A stretch of DNA of 64,000 nt from Micropruina glycogenica (GTDB taxonomy: Bacteria > Actinomycetota > Actinomycetes > Propionibacteriales > Propionibacteriaceae), in NCBI RefSeq assembly GCF_039524395.1, contig NZ_BAAAGO010000015.1; one strand, 5' to 3'. Every line of letters begins with the position of its first letter. The first letter of the stretch is position 1. A program made the position numbers and the translations under genes. Below, piece after piece: positions 7,876-17,637 of this stretch. Below the pieces are notes generated by a model. It searched no databases. It had not been told where the DNA came from and saw nothing but the letters and a program-made list of their open reading frames with translations.

Positions 7876-10800
7876 TTGACAATCAGTCTGAAGAAGGTGA
7901 CTGCCGGGTCGGGGTACACCTACCTGACCCAGCAGGTGGCCGCGCAAGACGGCCAGGTGCGCACCGGTCTGGCCGCCTACTACGAGGAGAAGGGCGAGGC
8001 GCCGGGCGTCTGGATGGGCACCGGCCTCGACGCCTTCGACGGGCTCAACGCCGGCGACCCGGTCACCGAGGCACAGATGCTCGCGCTCTTCGGCAACGGC
8101 CTGCACCCGCTCGCCGATCAGATCCGCCATGACGCCCTCGCCGCCGGCCTGACCGAGCGCCAGGCGGAGAACGCGTGCCGACTCGGACGCCCCTTCGCCG
8201 TCCGCGACACCCGTCCGCCGGAGTTCAAGCAGGAGCTGAAGCGCCGCTACGCCGCAGCCAACATGGCAGCCGGACGCCGTCCCAACGCCCGGCTCGATTC
8301 GGACGTGCTCGCGCAGATCCGCACGGAGGTCGCCACCGAGTTCTTCGTCAAGGAGTTCGGCCGGCCGCCCGAGTCTCCGCGCGAGCTCCACCGTGAGGTC
8401 GCGATCTGGTCGCGTCCGACCGCCACGACGATCGCCGGTGTCGATCTCACCGTGTCGCCGACCAAGTCTTTCTCCACCGCCTGGGCGCTCGCTCCGCTCG
8501 CCACCAGCCGGCAGTTCGAGGACCTGCACCACCGCGCCGTCTCTCGGATGATCACCTATCTGGAGACTCAGGCGTTCAGCCGGGTCGGGCCAGGCGGCGT
8601 CCGCAACGTCTAGGCCCGCGGCCTGGTCGTCGCCGCGTTCGACCACCGCAGCACCCGCGCCGGCGACCCGGATCTGCACACGCATCTCGTCATCGCCAAC
8701 AAGGTGCAGGCCGGCGACGGACGCTGGTACGCCCTCAACACCAACCTGATCTACAAGGCGAAAGTCGCCGCGTCCGAGCTGTACACCGCCGCGCTGGAGG
8801 CCGGTCTCGCCGAGACCTTCGGCATCCAGTTCGTCGAGCGCACGACCGGACGCGGCAAGCGTCCCATCCGCGAGGTCGACGGCATCGATCCGGCGCTGAA
8901 CACGCGCTGGTCGACCCGCCGCCGACAGATCGAACACCGCCGGGACGAACTCGCCGCCACCTTCCTCGCTGATCACGGCCGTCCGCCCACCGAGGTCGAA
9001 ATGATCGCCCTCGCCCAGCGCGCCAACCTCGAGACCCGCGACGCCAAGCCCGAGCCGCGCTCGCTCGCCGAGCAGCGGGCTACCTGGCGCATCCAGGCCG
9101 AACAGGTGCTGGGCGCCAGGGGAGTGGACCGCATGCTCGCTGCCGCGTTCGGCCGCGAACCCGTCCACGCCCAGACACCGACCATCGACTGGCTGATCGA
9201 CACCTCCGCCCGCATTATCGGCGTCGTCGAGCAAGATCGGTCCACCTGGCAGGGCTGGCACGTCCGCGCTGAGGCGCTGCGGCAGGCACGAGCAGCCGGC
9301 GTCTCCACCGAACTGCTCGACCGGGTCGTCGACACCCTCGTCGACCTCGCCCTGGAGACCCGATCGCTGCGGCTCACCAAGGACGACCCGATCGAGGAAC
9401 CCGACGCGCTGCGCCGCAGCGACGGCCAGAGCGTCTACACCATCCCCGGCATGGACTGGTACACCTCCAGCCGCATCCTCGACGCCGAGGACCGCATCGT
9501 CGCCCACGCCGGACGCGCCGACGGACGCGTGGTCGCCCGGGAGGTCGTCGACCTCGCAATGCTCGAAGCACTCGCCAACGGCACCCAGCTCACCCCGGGG
9601 CAGCGCGAGCTGGTGGGCTCGATGGCCCGCTCCGGACGCCGCGTCCAGCTCGCGATCGCGCCCGCCGGCACCGGCAAGACCACCGCGATGCGCACCCTCG
9701 GCGCGGCCTGGACCGAATCCGGCGGCACCGTCATCGGCCTGGCTCCGTCCGCGGCTGCCGCGAAGGCGCTCGCCGACCAGCTGGACGTGCCGTGCGACAC
9801 GCTCGCCAAGCTCACCTGGAGCCTCGACCATCCAGACCAGCCCCAGCCCGCGTGGATGGCGGCCATCGGAGCCGACAGCCTCGTCGTGATCGACGAAGCG
9901 GGCATGGCCGACACCCTCAGCCTTGACCGCGCGATCGAGCACATCGTCGGGCGCGGCGGCAGCGTCCGGCTCATCGGTGACGACCGGCAACTGTCCGCGA
10001 TCGGCGCCGGCGGCGTCCCGGCCGACATCGAAGCCGCTGTCGGTGCCTGCCGGCTTGTCGAGGTGCTTCGCTTCGACGACCCGGCCGAAGCTGAAGCCTC
10101 GCTGGCGCTCCGAGAGGGACGCGCCGAGGCACTCGGCTACTACCTCGACCACGACCGCATCCACGTCGGCGACATGGCGACCATGGCGCACGCCGTGCTG
10201 GACGCCTGGACACAGGACCACGCCAACGGCCTGGACGCCGCTAATGCTCGCCCCGACCAGGGACCTCGTCACCGAGCTGAACCGGCTCGCGCAGCGGCGC
10301 CACCTCGAAGGCCGCACCATGCTCGGTCGCGGCACCGAGTTGGCCGACGGCTGCATCGCAGTCGCCGGCGACCTGGTGATCACCCGCGTCAACGCCCGCC
10401 AGTTGCCGGTCGGCAGCCGTGACTGGGTGAAGAACGGCGACCGGTGGAGCGTGGCGAGCGTATTCCCTGATGGCAGCATGCGCGTCCAGAGCCGGCGGAC
10501 GAAGCACACCGTGAAGCTGCCCGCCGACTACGTCCGCGGGTGCGTCGAGCTCGGCTACGCCACCACGATCCACGGTGCCCAGGGGCTCACCGCCGACAGC
10601 ATGCACGGACTGGCGACCGGCGAGGAGTCCCGGCAGGAGCTGTACACGATGCTCACCCGCGGACGGCGGGCGAACCACCTCTACCTCGAGGTCGTCGGCG
10701 ACGGCGACCCGCACGCGCTCGCACACACCGACTCGGTCCACCTGCTCACTGCTGTCGAGCGGCTGGAGCGGGCGCTCACCCACAACGACGCGCCCGTGTC

Positions 10801-11783
10801 GGCCAGCACCCAGCTCCGCGAGCAGGACGACCCGACGAAGCTCCTCGCGCCGGCCGCGGCGCGGTACACGGACGCGCTCGGCGTGGCCGCCGAACAGGTC
10901 CTCGGGCGAGAGGTCGGCCAGCGGCTCGACCAGGCTGCCGACAACCTCGTCCTGTGGCTCACCGAGTGCCCGGCCTGGGACACCCTGCGCTCCGATCTGC
11001 TGGGTCTCGCCGCGGACGGCCATGACCCGGTCGCGCTGTTTCGGAGGATCACCAGACTTGGCGAACTGAACACGGCCCGCGATGCCGCGGCCGTGCTCGA
11101 CCATCGTCTGCACCTACTGGTGCCGGACGAGCGCAGGGACCGCTGCCGTGGCTGCGCGGCATCCCGTCGAAGGTGGCTGAGGACGCGACGTGGGGGCCAT
11201 ATCTCCGGGCCCGCGCGGAGCGCGTCGAGGTGCTCACGGAAGCGGTCCGCAGGGCGACCATCGCCGGGGACGTCCCCCTGGCCTGGCTACGGAATCCAGT
11301 GGGTCGTCCACACCTCCGCCGGGACGACGAGGTGCTTGTGGATATCTCGATCTGGCGGGCGGCGATGGGTGTCGACGGCACCGACAGGCGCCCGACTGGC
11401 GAACCCGCGATGGCGGACGCCGCCAGGGGCTGGCAGAACGATTTGGACGCACGCCTGGAAGATCTCGTCGGCATCGAGGCCGGAGTGTGGAGCCGACTCC
11501 TCACGTGGGCCGACCCCGCGATCGCCCGGGACTCGGACCGCCTGGAGGTCGCGCAGCGCCTCCACCAGCTCGAGGTGCACGGCCTACGTGTGGCCCCGTG
11601 GTGAAGGAGGCGCTCGCCCAGGGGCACCTGCCCGCCGACCATGCAGTGTCCGCCCTCTGGTACCGAGTAGCGGGCCTGCTCAAGAGAGGCCGATCCTTCC
11701 CGCCGGCCGCGCTGGGAAACCGTCGAGCCGCGTCCGATCCCGCGACCCGAGTCCGAGAGCGCCCCCTGGACCATCAGCCCTGA
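7876..11783 (+). pseudogene. MobF relaxase-helicase (TrwC/TraA type), degraded
   Basis: Remnant of a conjugative relaxase of about 1,300 codons. It starts at a TTG preceded by AGGAGGT at 7864-7870. The relaxase domain shows GSGYTYLTQQVA, GVDLTVSPTKSFS and the metal-binding DLHTHLVIANKV. The helicase part shows Walker A APAGTGKTTAM (around 9660) and Walker B VVIDEAGMAD (around 9890), then ATTIHGAQGLTADSMH and MLTRGRRANHLYLEVV. Lesions: an in-frame TAG at 8611-8613, apparently replacing GAG (Glu) just before the His motif; a one-base insertion near 10241; a shift back near 11125-11150; another near 11600, after which ALAQGHLPADHAVSALWYRV continues in a third frame. The product cannot be full length unless these are sequencing errors. 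Confidence 0.88.
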
Positions 11784-11826
11784 TCACGTCGGCTTCTGAA
11801 CACCCACCACGAAAAAGGAGACACCC

Positions 11827-12027
11827 ATGTCCGTCATCGAGAGCACCAAGCCGGGCGCCTTCGTCTCGCTTGCCCAGGCCGCCGACATCCTCGGCATCAG
11901 CGTTCACACACTGCGCCGCCGCATCGCCGCTGGCGAGCTGCCCGCCTTCCGTACGGGGCGCCGAATCATCCGCGTCCGGGTCACCGACCTCGAGAGGCTC
12001 CTACATCGAGTGCCCACTTGGGGCTAG
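11827..12027 (+). CDS. Excisionase-like helix-turn-helix protein
   Basis: 66-residue MerR/Xis-type DNA-binding protein. FVSLAQAADILGISVHTLRR is the helix-turn-helix and IAAGELPAFRTGRRIIRVRV the wing; DLERLLHR follows. AAGGAG at 11815-11820 is a good ribosome site 6 nt before the ATG. Such proteins act as recombination directionality factors for tyrosine integrases or as small regulators. The integrase is about 4 kb away on the other strand with the SIR2/ABC operon between, so partnership is plausible but not certain. The gene ends 3 bp before the convergent ATPase gene. Confidence 0.75.
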   Translation: MSVIESTKPGAFVSLAQAADILGISVHTLRRRIAAGELPAFRTGRRIIRVRVTDLERLLHRVPTWG

Positions 12028-12030
12028 CGA

Positions 12031-14160
12031 TCAGGACTGCTCGTCAGCGAACACGAATGGACGGTCGGACCCCGGAAGGCGTGAAGTGCGGACTCGTGGA
12101 CCTGAGCGCGCCCAGCTCTCAATCTCATGGACCAGGACAGCCTCAGTGCTGGAAGTTGCGCGAAGCTTGCGCGCCAGCAGGCGGGCGAACGACTTATCGT
12201 GCGCGGTGACAATGAGTTGCCTCCGAGATCGAACGTGCCGTAGCACGTCGACGAGCCCCAGCAAATGGACGTCGTCTAGGTTCTGCAAAGGATCATCGAG
12301 GAGCAAAGTATCGAGTGAGCTTGGTGAGAGCCCCAGACTGAATGCGAGAAATATCGCAACCGCGAGCGCATTTGACTGAGACGTAGACAGCGTCAGGGAA
12401 GGGTCTCGGATCTCAATACCCATTTCGTCATCCGCGACAACGGGATCCAGTCGCGGATGTCCGTAGTACACGCGTGTCGCAAGCCGAATGGACCTGAATG
12501 TTGGGTGCGGATCGACCGCGGCATAGAGATGGTCGAGCAAGGGCTGAATCTCCTCTAGGCGTCGCGAGACGAGTTCATCAGATGCGTGCTTCAGATTTGC
12601 TGAGACTTCCGTCGCGACCCGCGCCGTCCGCTGCGCGCTGTGGAGGTCGTCTCGGCGGTCAGTGAGATCGGAGTTCAGCTCAGCGAGTTGCGCGCGGCCT
12701 GCATCAAGGCGTCGCCGCATGCCTTCCATCTGAATCTGCTCGCTGAACCCCGTAGCCGTCGCACGAAGTGAGTGAATCCGATCCAGTGCACCTTGAATCC
12801 CAAGCCGTCGGCGCCCGATCTGCTCACTCACACCGTCTCCCGGCGTGAGGCCTAGATCGCGAAGGATCCGTTCGCGGGTCTCCTGCTGAATTGCTTCCCG
12901 CTGGTACTCCTCCTCGATGCGCTGCAGTGCTGCTCTTGCCGACTGGAGCTCGGCGAGACACATGTCGCGCTGAGCACCGGCTTCCGATGCTGCCTGCAGT
13001 GAGGCAGAAAGGCCGGCCGCGTCGGCCAGATCCAGGTTCTCATCGAGCGACCGGAGCCGGCGAAGTCGAACGGAGACAGCTTGTGGGTCAATAACCTGGT
13101 CACACACCGGGCAGTGAGATCCGAGGAGTTCGAGAGCAAGATCAGCCAGTTGGGCCATCTGCTGCTGGTGGAGCTCCAGCGCTCGAACCCGAGAGCGGGC
13201 TTCCGCCGCCACGGCCTCCGCTTGTGCCGCGGCAGCCTCCGCATTGTGCAAGGCTCTCGAAGCGGACTCGACCCGCGAGCGTTCGCGATCCCTGGAGTCC
13301 TGAGCTAGACCGTCCACCCGAGTGGGCGCGACGGCTAGTTCGTCGCCGAGAACGTCGAGCCGCGACAGGTCGTTGACCAGTTTCGCCTCTGTCCGGCTAA
13401 GGGCTGAGGTGAGCCTTGCGATTTCCCTGTCGGTCACTGACTCGGGCAGTGGGGCGCCGGAAAGCATCGTTACTTCGTGAACCCACGAATCCCACGACGG
13501 CCCATCGTTGGCCATCGCTGCCTCGCCGAGTTGGGCTTCCATGGAAATTAGGTCAGATCTGAGCGATTGAAGCCCCAATTCTGCAGCCGCGACCTCCTCC
13601 TCGCGCGCCTTGATGGACTTCGACCACCGGCGGCGCTCTGAGTCGAAGTCATCGACAAACTGCGAAAGGCGACGGGCACCAACCATCCGGGCTAGTCCGG
13701 CAAACCGTTCGTCGTCGGACTTGCTGCTCAGGAATGCTCTCAGTGTCTCCTGTTGCAGATAGACACTGTCGGAAAGTAGCCCGGCCACGGATTCGGAGAG
13801 GTCTTGATGAGGAAACAGCTCCCGATCAAGCCACTCTTGCGCCGCTAAACCCTGCAATGCTGAGCCTTCATGTTGTATGGCAAGCTCACCTCCGCTCGCC
13901 CTGGCCGTCCGAGTGATCTTCCAGCTCCCCACACCCGAGGACCCAGACAAGGTAACCGTTGCAGGAGTGCTTGTGTACACGTTCTGCGGTTCGGCGCCGC
14001 GTGGATGAGTGCCCGTGAGGACCCAGATGATTGCGTCGCAGACTGTCGTCTTGCCGAGGCCGTTCCGGCCGGCGAGAATCACAATGCGCGCGTTCAGGTC
14101 GAACTCGAGTTCCGACGCGATTCCACAGAATCCGGAAACTTGCAAAGAGGTGAGATTCAT
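12031..14160 (-). CDS. Rad50/SMC-like ATPase of an ABC-3C / Lamassu-type system
   Basis: 709-residue ABC-type ATPase. Walker A GRNGLGKTTVCDAI is at 31-44. Long charged helical stretches (about 160-345 and 355-550) flank a Cys-Pro-Val-Cys hook at 350-353 like the Rad50 zinc hook. The signature region is LTLSTSQSNALAVAIFLAF, Walker B LLLDDPLQNLDD is near 619-630, and a histidine switch lies in VTAHDKSFARL. In ABC-3C and Lamassu systems such a protein senses DNA ends or phage structures and releases an effector. It is the last gene of the operon and overlaps the preceding gene by 4 bp (ATGA). GC looks lower than in neighbouring genes, consistent with transfer. Confidence 0.85.
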   Translation of the reverse strand: MNLTSLQVSGFCGIASELEFDLNARIVILAGRNGLGKTTVCDAIIWVLTGTHPRGAEPQNVYTSTPATVTLSGSSGVGSWKITRTARASGGELAIQHEGSALQGLAAQEWLDRELFPHQDLSESVAGLLSDSVYLQQETLRAFLSSKSDDERFAGLARMVGARRLSQFVDDFDSERRRWSKSIKAREEEVAAAELGLQSLRSDLISMEAQLGEAAMANDGPSWDSWVHEVTMLSGAPLPESVTDREIARLTSALSRTEAKLVNDLSRLDVLGDELAVAPTRVDGLAQDSRDRERSRVESASRALHNAEAAAAQAEAVAAEARSRVRALELHQQQMAQLADLALELLGSHCPVCDQVIDPQAVSVRLRRLRSLDENLDLADAAGLSASLQAASEAGAQRDMCLAELQSARAALQRIEEEYQREAIQQETRERILRDLGLTPGDGVSEQIGRRRLGIQGALDRIHSLRATATGFSEQIQMEGMRRRLDAGRAQLAELNSDLTDRRDDLHSAQRTARVATEVSANLKHASDELVSRRLEEIQPLLDHLYAAVDPHPTFRSIRLATRVYYGHPRLDPVVADDEMGIEIRDPSLTLSTSQSNALAVAIFLAFSLGLSPSSLDTLLLDDPLQNLDDVHLLGLVDVLRHVRSRRQLIVTAHDKSFARLLARKLRATSSTEAVLVHEIESWARSGPRVRTSRLPGSDRPFVFADEQS

Positions 14161-14747
14161 CGATCGAGACCCCCGTTCTGCTCGCCTGTGATCCAGTGGT
14201 GCAACTCGGCCATTAGTGGTTCGCCGCTCGTATAAGCCCTCACAAGGCTGGGGATGGGAGACGTAGGTCCGAAAGCAATGGCCACTTCCTCCACGGGATC
14301 TTCGACCCGCCCTCGCTCGATCTCGGGAATCGGAAGCAGGCCGGCGATTTGCCGCCTGACGAACGCTCCCAACACGGTGTCTCCCTGGCGATCGCCAGCT
14401 GCAACAGTCAGTTTGCGAGCGCGTCTCGTATCGATGCGCGCTCGCTCGAGCGCCTCCTCGTTGCTCATGGACCTATCACCCGTGATCAGAACGAGGTAAA
14501 GATCCCACGCCTTCGGGTCTTGAGCATCCAAGTGCGAGCTCGCGAACCTCGTGAGTGCTTCCTCCGCGTCCGTCCACTGATCCGCCAACTCGCTGCTCGT
14601 TTCGAACGCTGCCAAGCCGACCAGTGCATCAGAGCTCTCGAAAACCCGTGCCAAGTAGGTCGTCGCCTTGGTCACGGGCACGCGGCGCATCCCGGACCGC
14701 TGAAGGAGGTTGTCGACAGTGTCCAGGACTGTTGATGACTCGATCAT
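14157..14747 (-). CDS. ABC-3C/Lamassu middle component (LmuC-like)
   Basis: 196 residues, mostly predicted helical. I recognise no catalytic motif. Notable stretches are VPVTKATTYLARVFESSDALVG and WDLYLVLITGD, followed by ALERARIDTRRARKLTVAAG. Size and position between an effector and a Rad50-like ATPase match the middle component of ABC-three-component systems (LmuC in Lamassu), which bridges ATPase and effector. Both neighbours overlap it by 4 bp (ATGA), so all three proteins should be translated in coupled fashion. The function is inferred mainly from context. Confidence 0.62.
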   Translation of the reverse strand: MIESSTVLDTVDNLLQRSGMRRVPVTKATTYLARVFESSDALVGLAAFETSSELADQWTDAEEALTRFASSHLDAQDPKAWDLYLVLITGDRSMSNEEALERARIDTRRARKLTVAAGDRQGDTVLGAFVRRQIAGLLPIPEIERGRVEDPVEEVAIAFGPTSPIPSLVRAYTSGEPLMAELHHWITGEQNGGLDR

Positions 14748-16135
14748 GCGCAGATCCTTCTTGCTAGTGCTGCTGCGTCAGCCGTCGCAAGGCTCACGGC
14801 CTCCGCCGTACCGAGGGCGACGATCTGGTCAGCGCCCCTGATCAGATCGACCGGGTCTCCCGAGCGCACCAGATCGATTGGCGCAAGATCCGGCGTGGGG
14901 TCTGGATTCGAGAAGAGAACCAGACGGTAGTCGGGGGCCGGCCAGGCGTCGAGTTCTCGCGAGAGCTCTGTGGCAACGGTATTCCATGTGCTCTGCCCGG
15001 CGACATTGGCGATTCGCATGGGCACGGTGTTCCCACTGACCATGCCAAGGCGGACGTTGCCTCGTCCATCAAGTGCGATCGAAGTCGCGTGGACAGCCTC
15101 AGCCACTGCGGCTACAGCGGCGAACAGGTCGCCCAACAGCGCGGTGTCAACCTCGGTCTCGAGACAGTACGTCTGGCGCCGCAGGAGCCACGAAGCACGC
15201 TTGCGACCGAGTTGATGGAGTGGGACCTTCAGCATGGCCGTGCGAAGAGCGGGCCATGCATTTGAGTGCCCACCGAGCTCAGACAGCCTCGTGCAACTCG
15301 CGTCGAGAAGGCGCCCAACGACGTCATCGCGGAGGCGGTCGGCAAGCTCACTTGCGAAGTCGCACCAAGTCATCCCTATGTGAGTCGCGCTCCCATTGAG
15401 CGACGCATAGAAGGTGGTTGAGTCGGTGGGGTCAGGCTCCGTCGGGTCCACTAGGTAGCACGAGATTCCCGTCCGCGTCACGAGCCGGGAAACAGTCTCA
15501 GCGAGGATCGGCGCAGGGCTGCCGAGGCCGACGAAGACAACCACCGGAGACATCAGGATCGAGTCCGCGATCGCGGACTCCCAGACCTGGATGGCCGTGT
15601 CTGCGATGATGGACGCGCGGAGAATCCAGTCCTTGCTGTCCGCGTCGCAACTTCGGTGCAGGTAGACGAGTGTGCGTCCAGAGAGCGAGTCAGTATCTTC
15701 CGGACCCCTGACAACCGTGGTCATGGTTGAGCGACCGTTCACATCGACGAGCGCGTGCTCTTGCGCTAGGTCATAGTTGATAGTGAGGACCGAGCGGACT
15801 GCGCCTTCCGCGAGGAGAGCGGCAGCCTCATGGTGCCCTCGATTTGGCTCAGCCATTCGCCAGTCGTGGCGAGGCAGACGGTCAGTTAGTTCCTTCTGGC
15901 TGCCGAACTTGTTCCACACAACATCCGCAAGTTCAGCAAGATCCCAATCGTTCACAACGTCACCAGGTGACAGCAGGCCGTCGTTAACGAGTCGGTGGTG
16001 CGCATCCATCGACACTCGGGCGCCGCTCTTCAATGACGTTGGTGGATCCATCGATGCTCCGGCGCCTAGTACGAAGACAATCCGTCCACCGCCAGGCTCG
16101 CACAGGCTCCTGAGTAACTGCGATGGGATCGACAC
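14744..16135 (-). CDS. SIR2-domain effector of an ABC-3C / Lamassu-type system
   Basis: 463-residue protein with an N-terminal SIR2-like NADase/deacetylase-fold domain. The glycine-rich loop IVFVLGAGASMDPP is at 19-32, SVLTINYDLAQEH at 115-127 supplies the conserved Asn and Asp, and LVYLHRS at 156-162 supplies the candidate catalytic His. Rossmann-like VVVFVGLGSPAP follows. The C-terminal half is unassigned. Stand-alone SIR2 domains in anti-phage systems deplete NAD+ to stop growth of infected cells. It is the first gene of a three-gene operon with overlapping ends, and is therefore the probable effector. Its ATG at 16135 lies 93 bp from the integrase gene. Confidence 0.82.
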   Translation of the reverse strand: MSIPSQLLRSLCEPGGGRIVFVLGAGASMDPPTSLKSGARVSMDAHHRLVNDGLLSPGDVVNDWDLAELADVVWNKFGSQKELTDRLPRHDWRMAEPNRGHHEAAALLAEGAVRSVLTINYDLAQEHALVDVNGRSTMTTVVRGPEDTDSLSGRTLVYLHRSCDADSKDWILRASIIADTAIQVWESAIADSILMSPVVVFVGLGSPAPILAETVSRLVTRTGISCYLVDPTEPDPTDSTTFYASLNGSATHIGMTWCDFASELADRLRDDVVGRLLDASCTRLSELGGHSNAWPALRTAMLKVPLHQLGRKRASWLLRRQTYCLETEVDTALLGDLFAAVAAVAEAVHATSIALDGRGNVRLGMVSGNTVPMRIANVAGQSTWNTVATELSRELDAWPAPDYRLVLFSNPDPTPDLAPIDLVRSGDPVDLIRGADQIVALGTAEAVSLATADAAALARRICA

Positions 16136-16228
16136 GAGGCCTCCGATGTGGAGTGTTCCGTGTGAGGCTATCGCCGTCCCATGGTGTTGAGTGGCGAAAC
16201 CGGACGCTTTGCCGATGTAGGTGCCCCT

Positions 16229-17299
16229 TCATGTGGCCAATCGCGAGAGTGCGTCGGCGATCAACTGATCACGCCCCTTTGCTGTGTGCTGGTAGAGCAG
16301 CGCGGCATTCGCCGTTGAGTGACCGAGGCGCGATTGGAGATCGGCGAGCGTGGCTCCCTGTTGGGCGGCCATCACAGCGCCGGTGTGGCGGAGGTCGTGG
16401 AAGCGAAGGTCGGAGCGCCCGGCGATCGTTGCCGCCTTCTTGAAGTAGCTGGTGATGGTCGACGGCCACTGCTGGCGTCCGTTGGCGGCAGGGAAGAGCA
16501 GACCCTCCTGGCCGGGCGCCGCGAAGGTCTCCAGATGCGCCTTGATGATCGGGATGAGGTGTGGCGGGATGGCCACGTCACGGATGCCCGCCTCCGACTT
16601 CGGCGGCTCGACCTGGATCTTGCGGTTCACCCAGACCACGCCTCGGCGCACCTGGATCACGCCGGTCCAGCGGCCGCCGACGTGGCGCAGCTTGATGTCC
16701 TTGCGGCGCAGCTCGGCGATTTCGCCGTAGCGCAGGGCGCACCAGGAGGCGAGGAGCACCATCAGCTTCCACTTCTCGGGCATGTTCTCGACGATCACGT
16801 CGAGTTCCTCGATCGAGGCGGGTTCGAGCCGGCGCCGCTTCGGCTGGTAGCCGGCGCCGCGGATGTGCACCGGGCTGGCCTCGATCAGGTCCTCGTCGAC
16901 GGCGCTGTTCATGATCGCCCGCATCAGCCCGTACGCCTTCGAGATCGCCCGCGGGTTGTCCGAGTTGCCCTCCATGGCGTCCTCGTACCAGCGGCGCACT
17001 GCGCCCTTGGTGATGTCCCGGAGCCGCATCCGTCCGAAGGTCGTCACCAGGTGGTGCTCCAGCGTCGCCTCGTAGTTGGCCCTCGTGGACGCCCTCAGCG
17101 GCTCGCCCTTGTCGGTGCGCCGCTTCGCGATCCACTTCTTCGCGTAGGTCTCGAAGTCGGGGGTCTTCGCCGCGCCCCGCGCCTTTTCGGCCCGGTGTTT
17201 CGGGGGAGACCACTCGTTGGCCTCGATCAGCTTGCGCTCCTCGTGGAGCCAGCCCTCGGCGTCCATCGTGGCCTGGAAAGTTGTCGGGCGACGTGCCAC
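16229..17299 (-). CDS. Tyrosine site-specific integrase, N-terminus probably frameshifted
   Basis: 356-residue phage/ICE-type integrase from a GTG. Catalytic residues: Arg190 in ALRYGEIAEL, His301 and Arg304 in FHDLRHTGAV, His327 in LGHSTANAAL, Tyr336 in LLYQH. A SAM-like core-binding domain covers about 50-135. The AP2-like arm-binding N-terminus is missing here, but its sequence (GSIRKLASGRHQ) is readable in another frame at 17361-17326, followed in the integrase frame by GRPQRTGPDVARRPTTF. A one- or two-base indel near 17320-17326 is therefore likely; an ancestral ATG could be at 17379. It lies 205 bp from the 3' end of tRNA-Met, the classic target position. Confidence 0.9.
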   Translation of the reverse strand: MARRPTTFQATMDAEGWLHEERKLIEANEWSPPKHRAEKARGAAKTPDFETYAKKWIAKRRTDKGEPLRASTRANYEATLEHHLVTTFGRMRLRDITKGAVRRWYEDAMEGNSDNPRAISKAYGLMRAIMNSAVDEDLIEASPVHIRGAGYQPKRRRLEPASIEELDVIVENMPEKWKLMVLLASWCALRYGEIAELRRKDIKLRHVGGRWTGVIQVRRGVVWVNRKIQVEPPKSEAGIRDVAIPPHLIPIIKAHLETFAAPGQEGLLFPAANGRQQWPSTITSYFKKAATIAGRSDLRFHDLRHTGAVMAAQQGATLADLQSRLGHSTANAALLYQHTAKGRDQLIADALSRLAT

Positions 17300-17395
17300 A
17301 TCGGGTCCGGTCCGTTGGGGACGCCCTGGTGTCGACCCGAGGCGAGTTTGCGTATCGAGCCAACTGGAGCCGACAGCATGCTGGAGTCGACTTGA

Positions 17396-17443
17396 GATCC
17401 CGGCGTCCGCCGGGATGACGTTGAAGTGTCCGCCGGGATGACG
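17396..17443. repeat. Palindromic interspersed repeat, 1.5 copies
   Basis: GATCCCGGCGTCCGCCGGGA followed by TGACG spans 17396-17420, and a half copy (GTCCGCCGGGATGACGG) follows at 17428-17443. Related copies lie at 21227-21251, 38691-38714 (inverted) and 38770-38794. The core is a GGCG-N-CGCC-like palindrome flanked by GAT and ATGACG. It is a small dispersed repeat family of intergenic DNA. Confidence 0.6.
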
Positions 17444-17504
17444 GCACGCGGCACGATGGGCGGTACCCCACCGTATGACGGTGAGGGCGGACTCGGCCCA
17501 ACGG

Positions 17505-17578
17505 TGGGGCGGGCGGGGCTCGAACCCGCGACCCAGGGATTATGAGTCCCCTGCTCTGACCGGCTGAGCTACCGCCCC
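17505..17578 (-). tRNA. tRNA-Met (CAT anticodon)
   Basis: 74-nt cloverleaf on the minus strand. Acceptor arms GGGGCGG and CCGCCCC pair perfectly, the D-arm contains TAGCTCAG, the anticodon CAT is at plus positions 17542-17544, and the T-loop has GGGTTCGAGCCC. The discriminator A is followed by CCG, so the full CCA is not encoded. An elongator methionine tRNA is most likely, though a CAT anticodon is shared with tRNA-Ile2. Its 3' end faces the integrase and is the inferred attachment site. Confidence 0.92.
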
Positions 17579-17637
17579 CGACGACGCGTTTCGCGGCGCT
17601 ATCGTAGCCGACGGGCTCGCGTCGCCGGAGTGGCTGA

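Larger units (their letters stand above)
1..17505. mobile_element. Degenerate integrative element / defence island at tRNA-Met
   Basis: Inferred from a tyrosine integrase next to the 3' end of a tRNA gene, an excisionase-like gene, a broken MobF relaxase, an IS1182 transposase, and several defence or addiction modules (restriction-modification, Phd/RelE, AbiEi, SIR2/ABC-3C). The right boundary is the tRNA 3' end at 17505. The left boundary and second attachment repeat are not visible and should lie left of the window. Other accreted islands at the same tRNA cannot be excluded. Confidence 0.6.

Noticed and set aside
7834..10509. A very long open frame on the minus strand opposite the relaxase (891 codons).
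   Set aside because: It is the complement of the MobF gene in a high-GC region; the translation is low-complexity Gly/Val/Asp with no motif, while the plus strand carries clear relaxase and helicase motifs.
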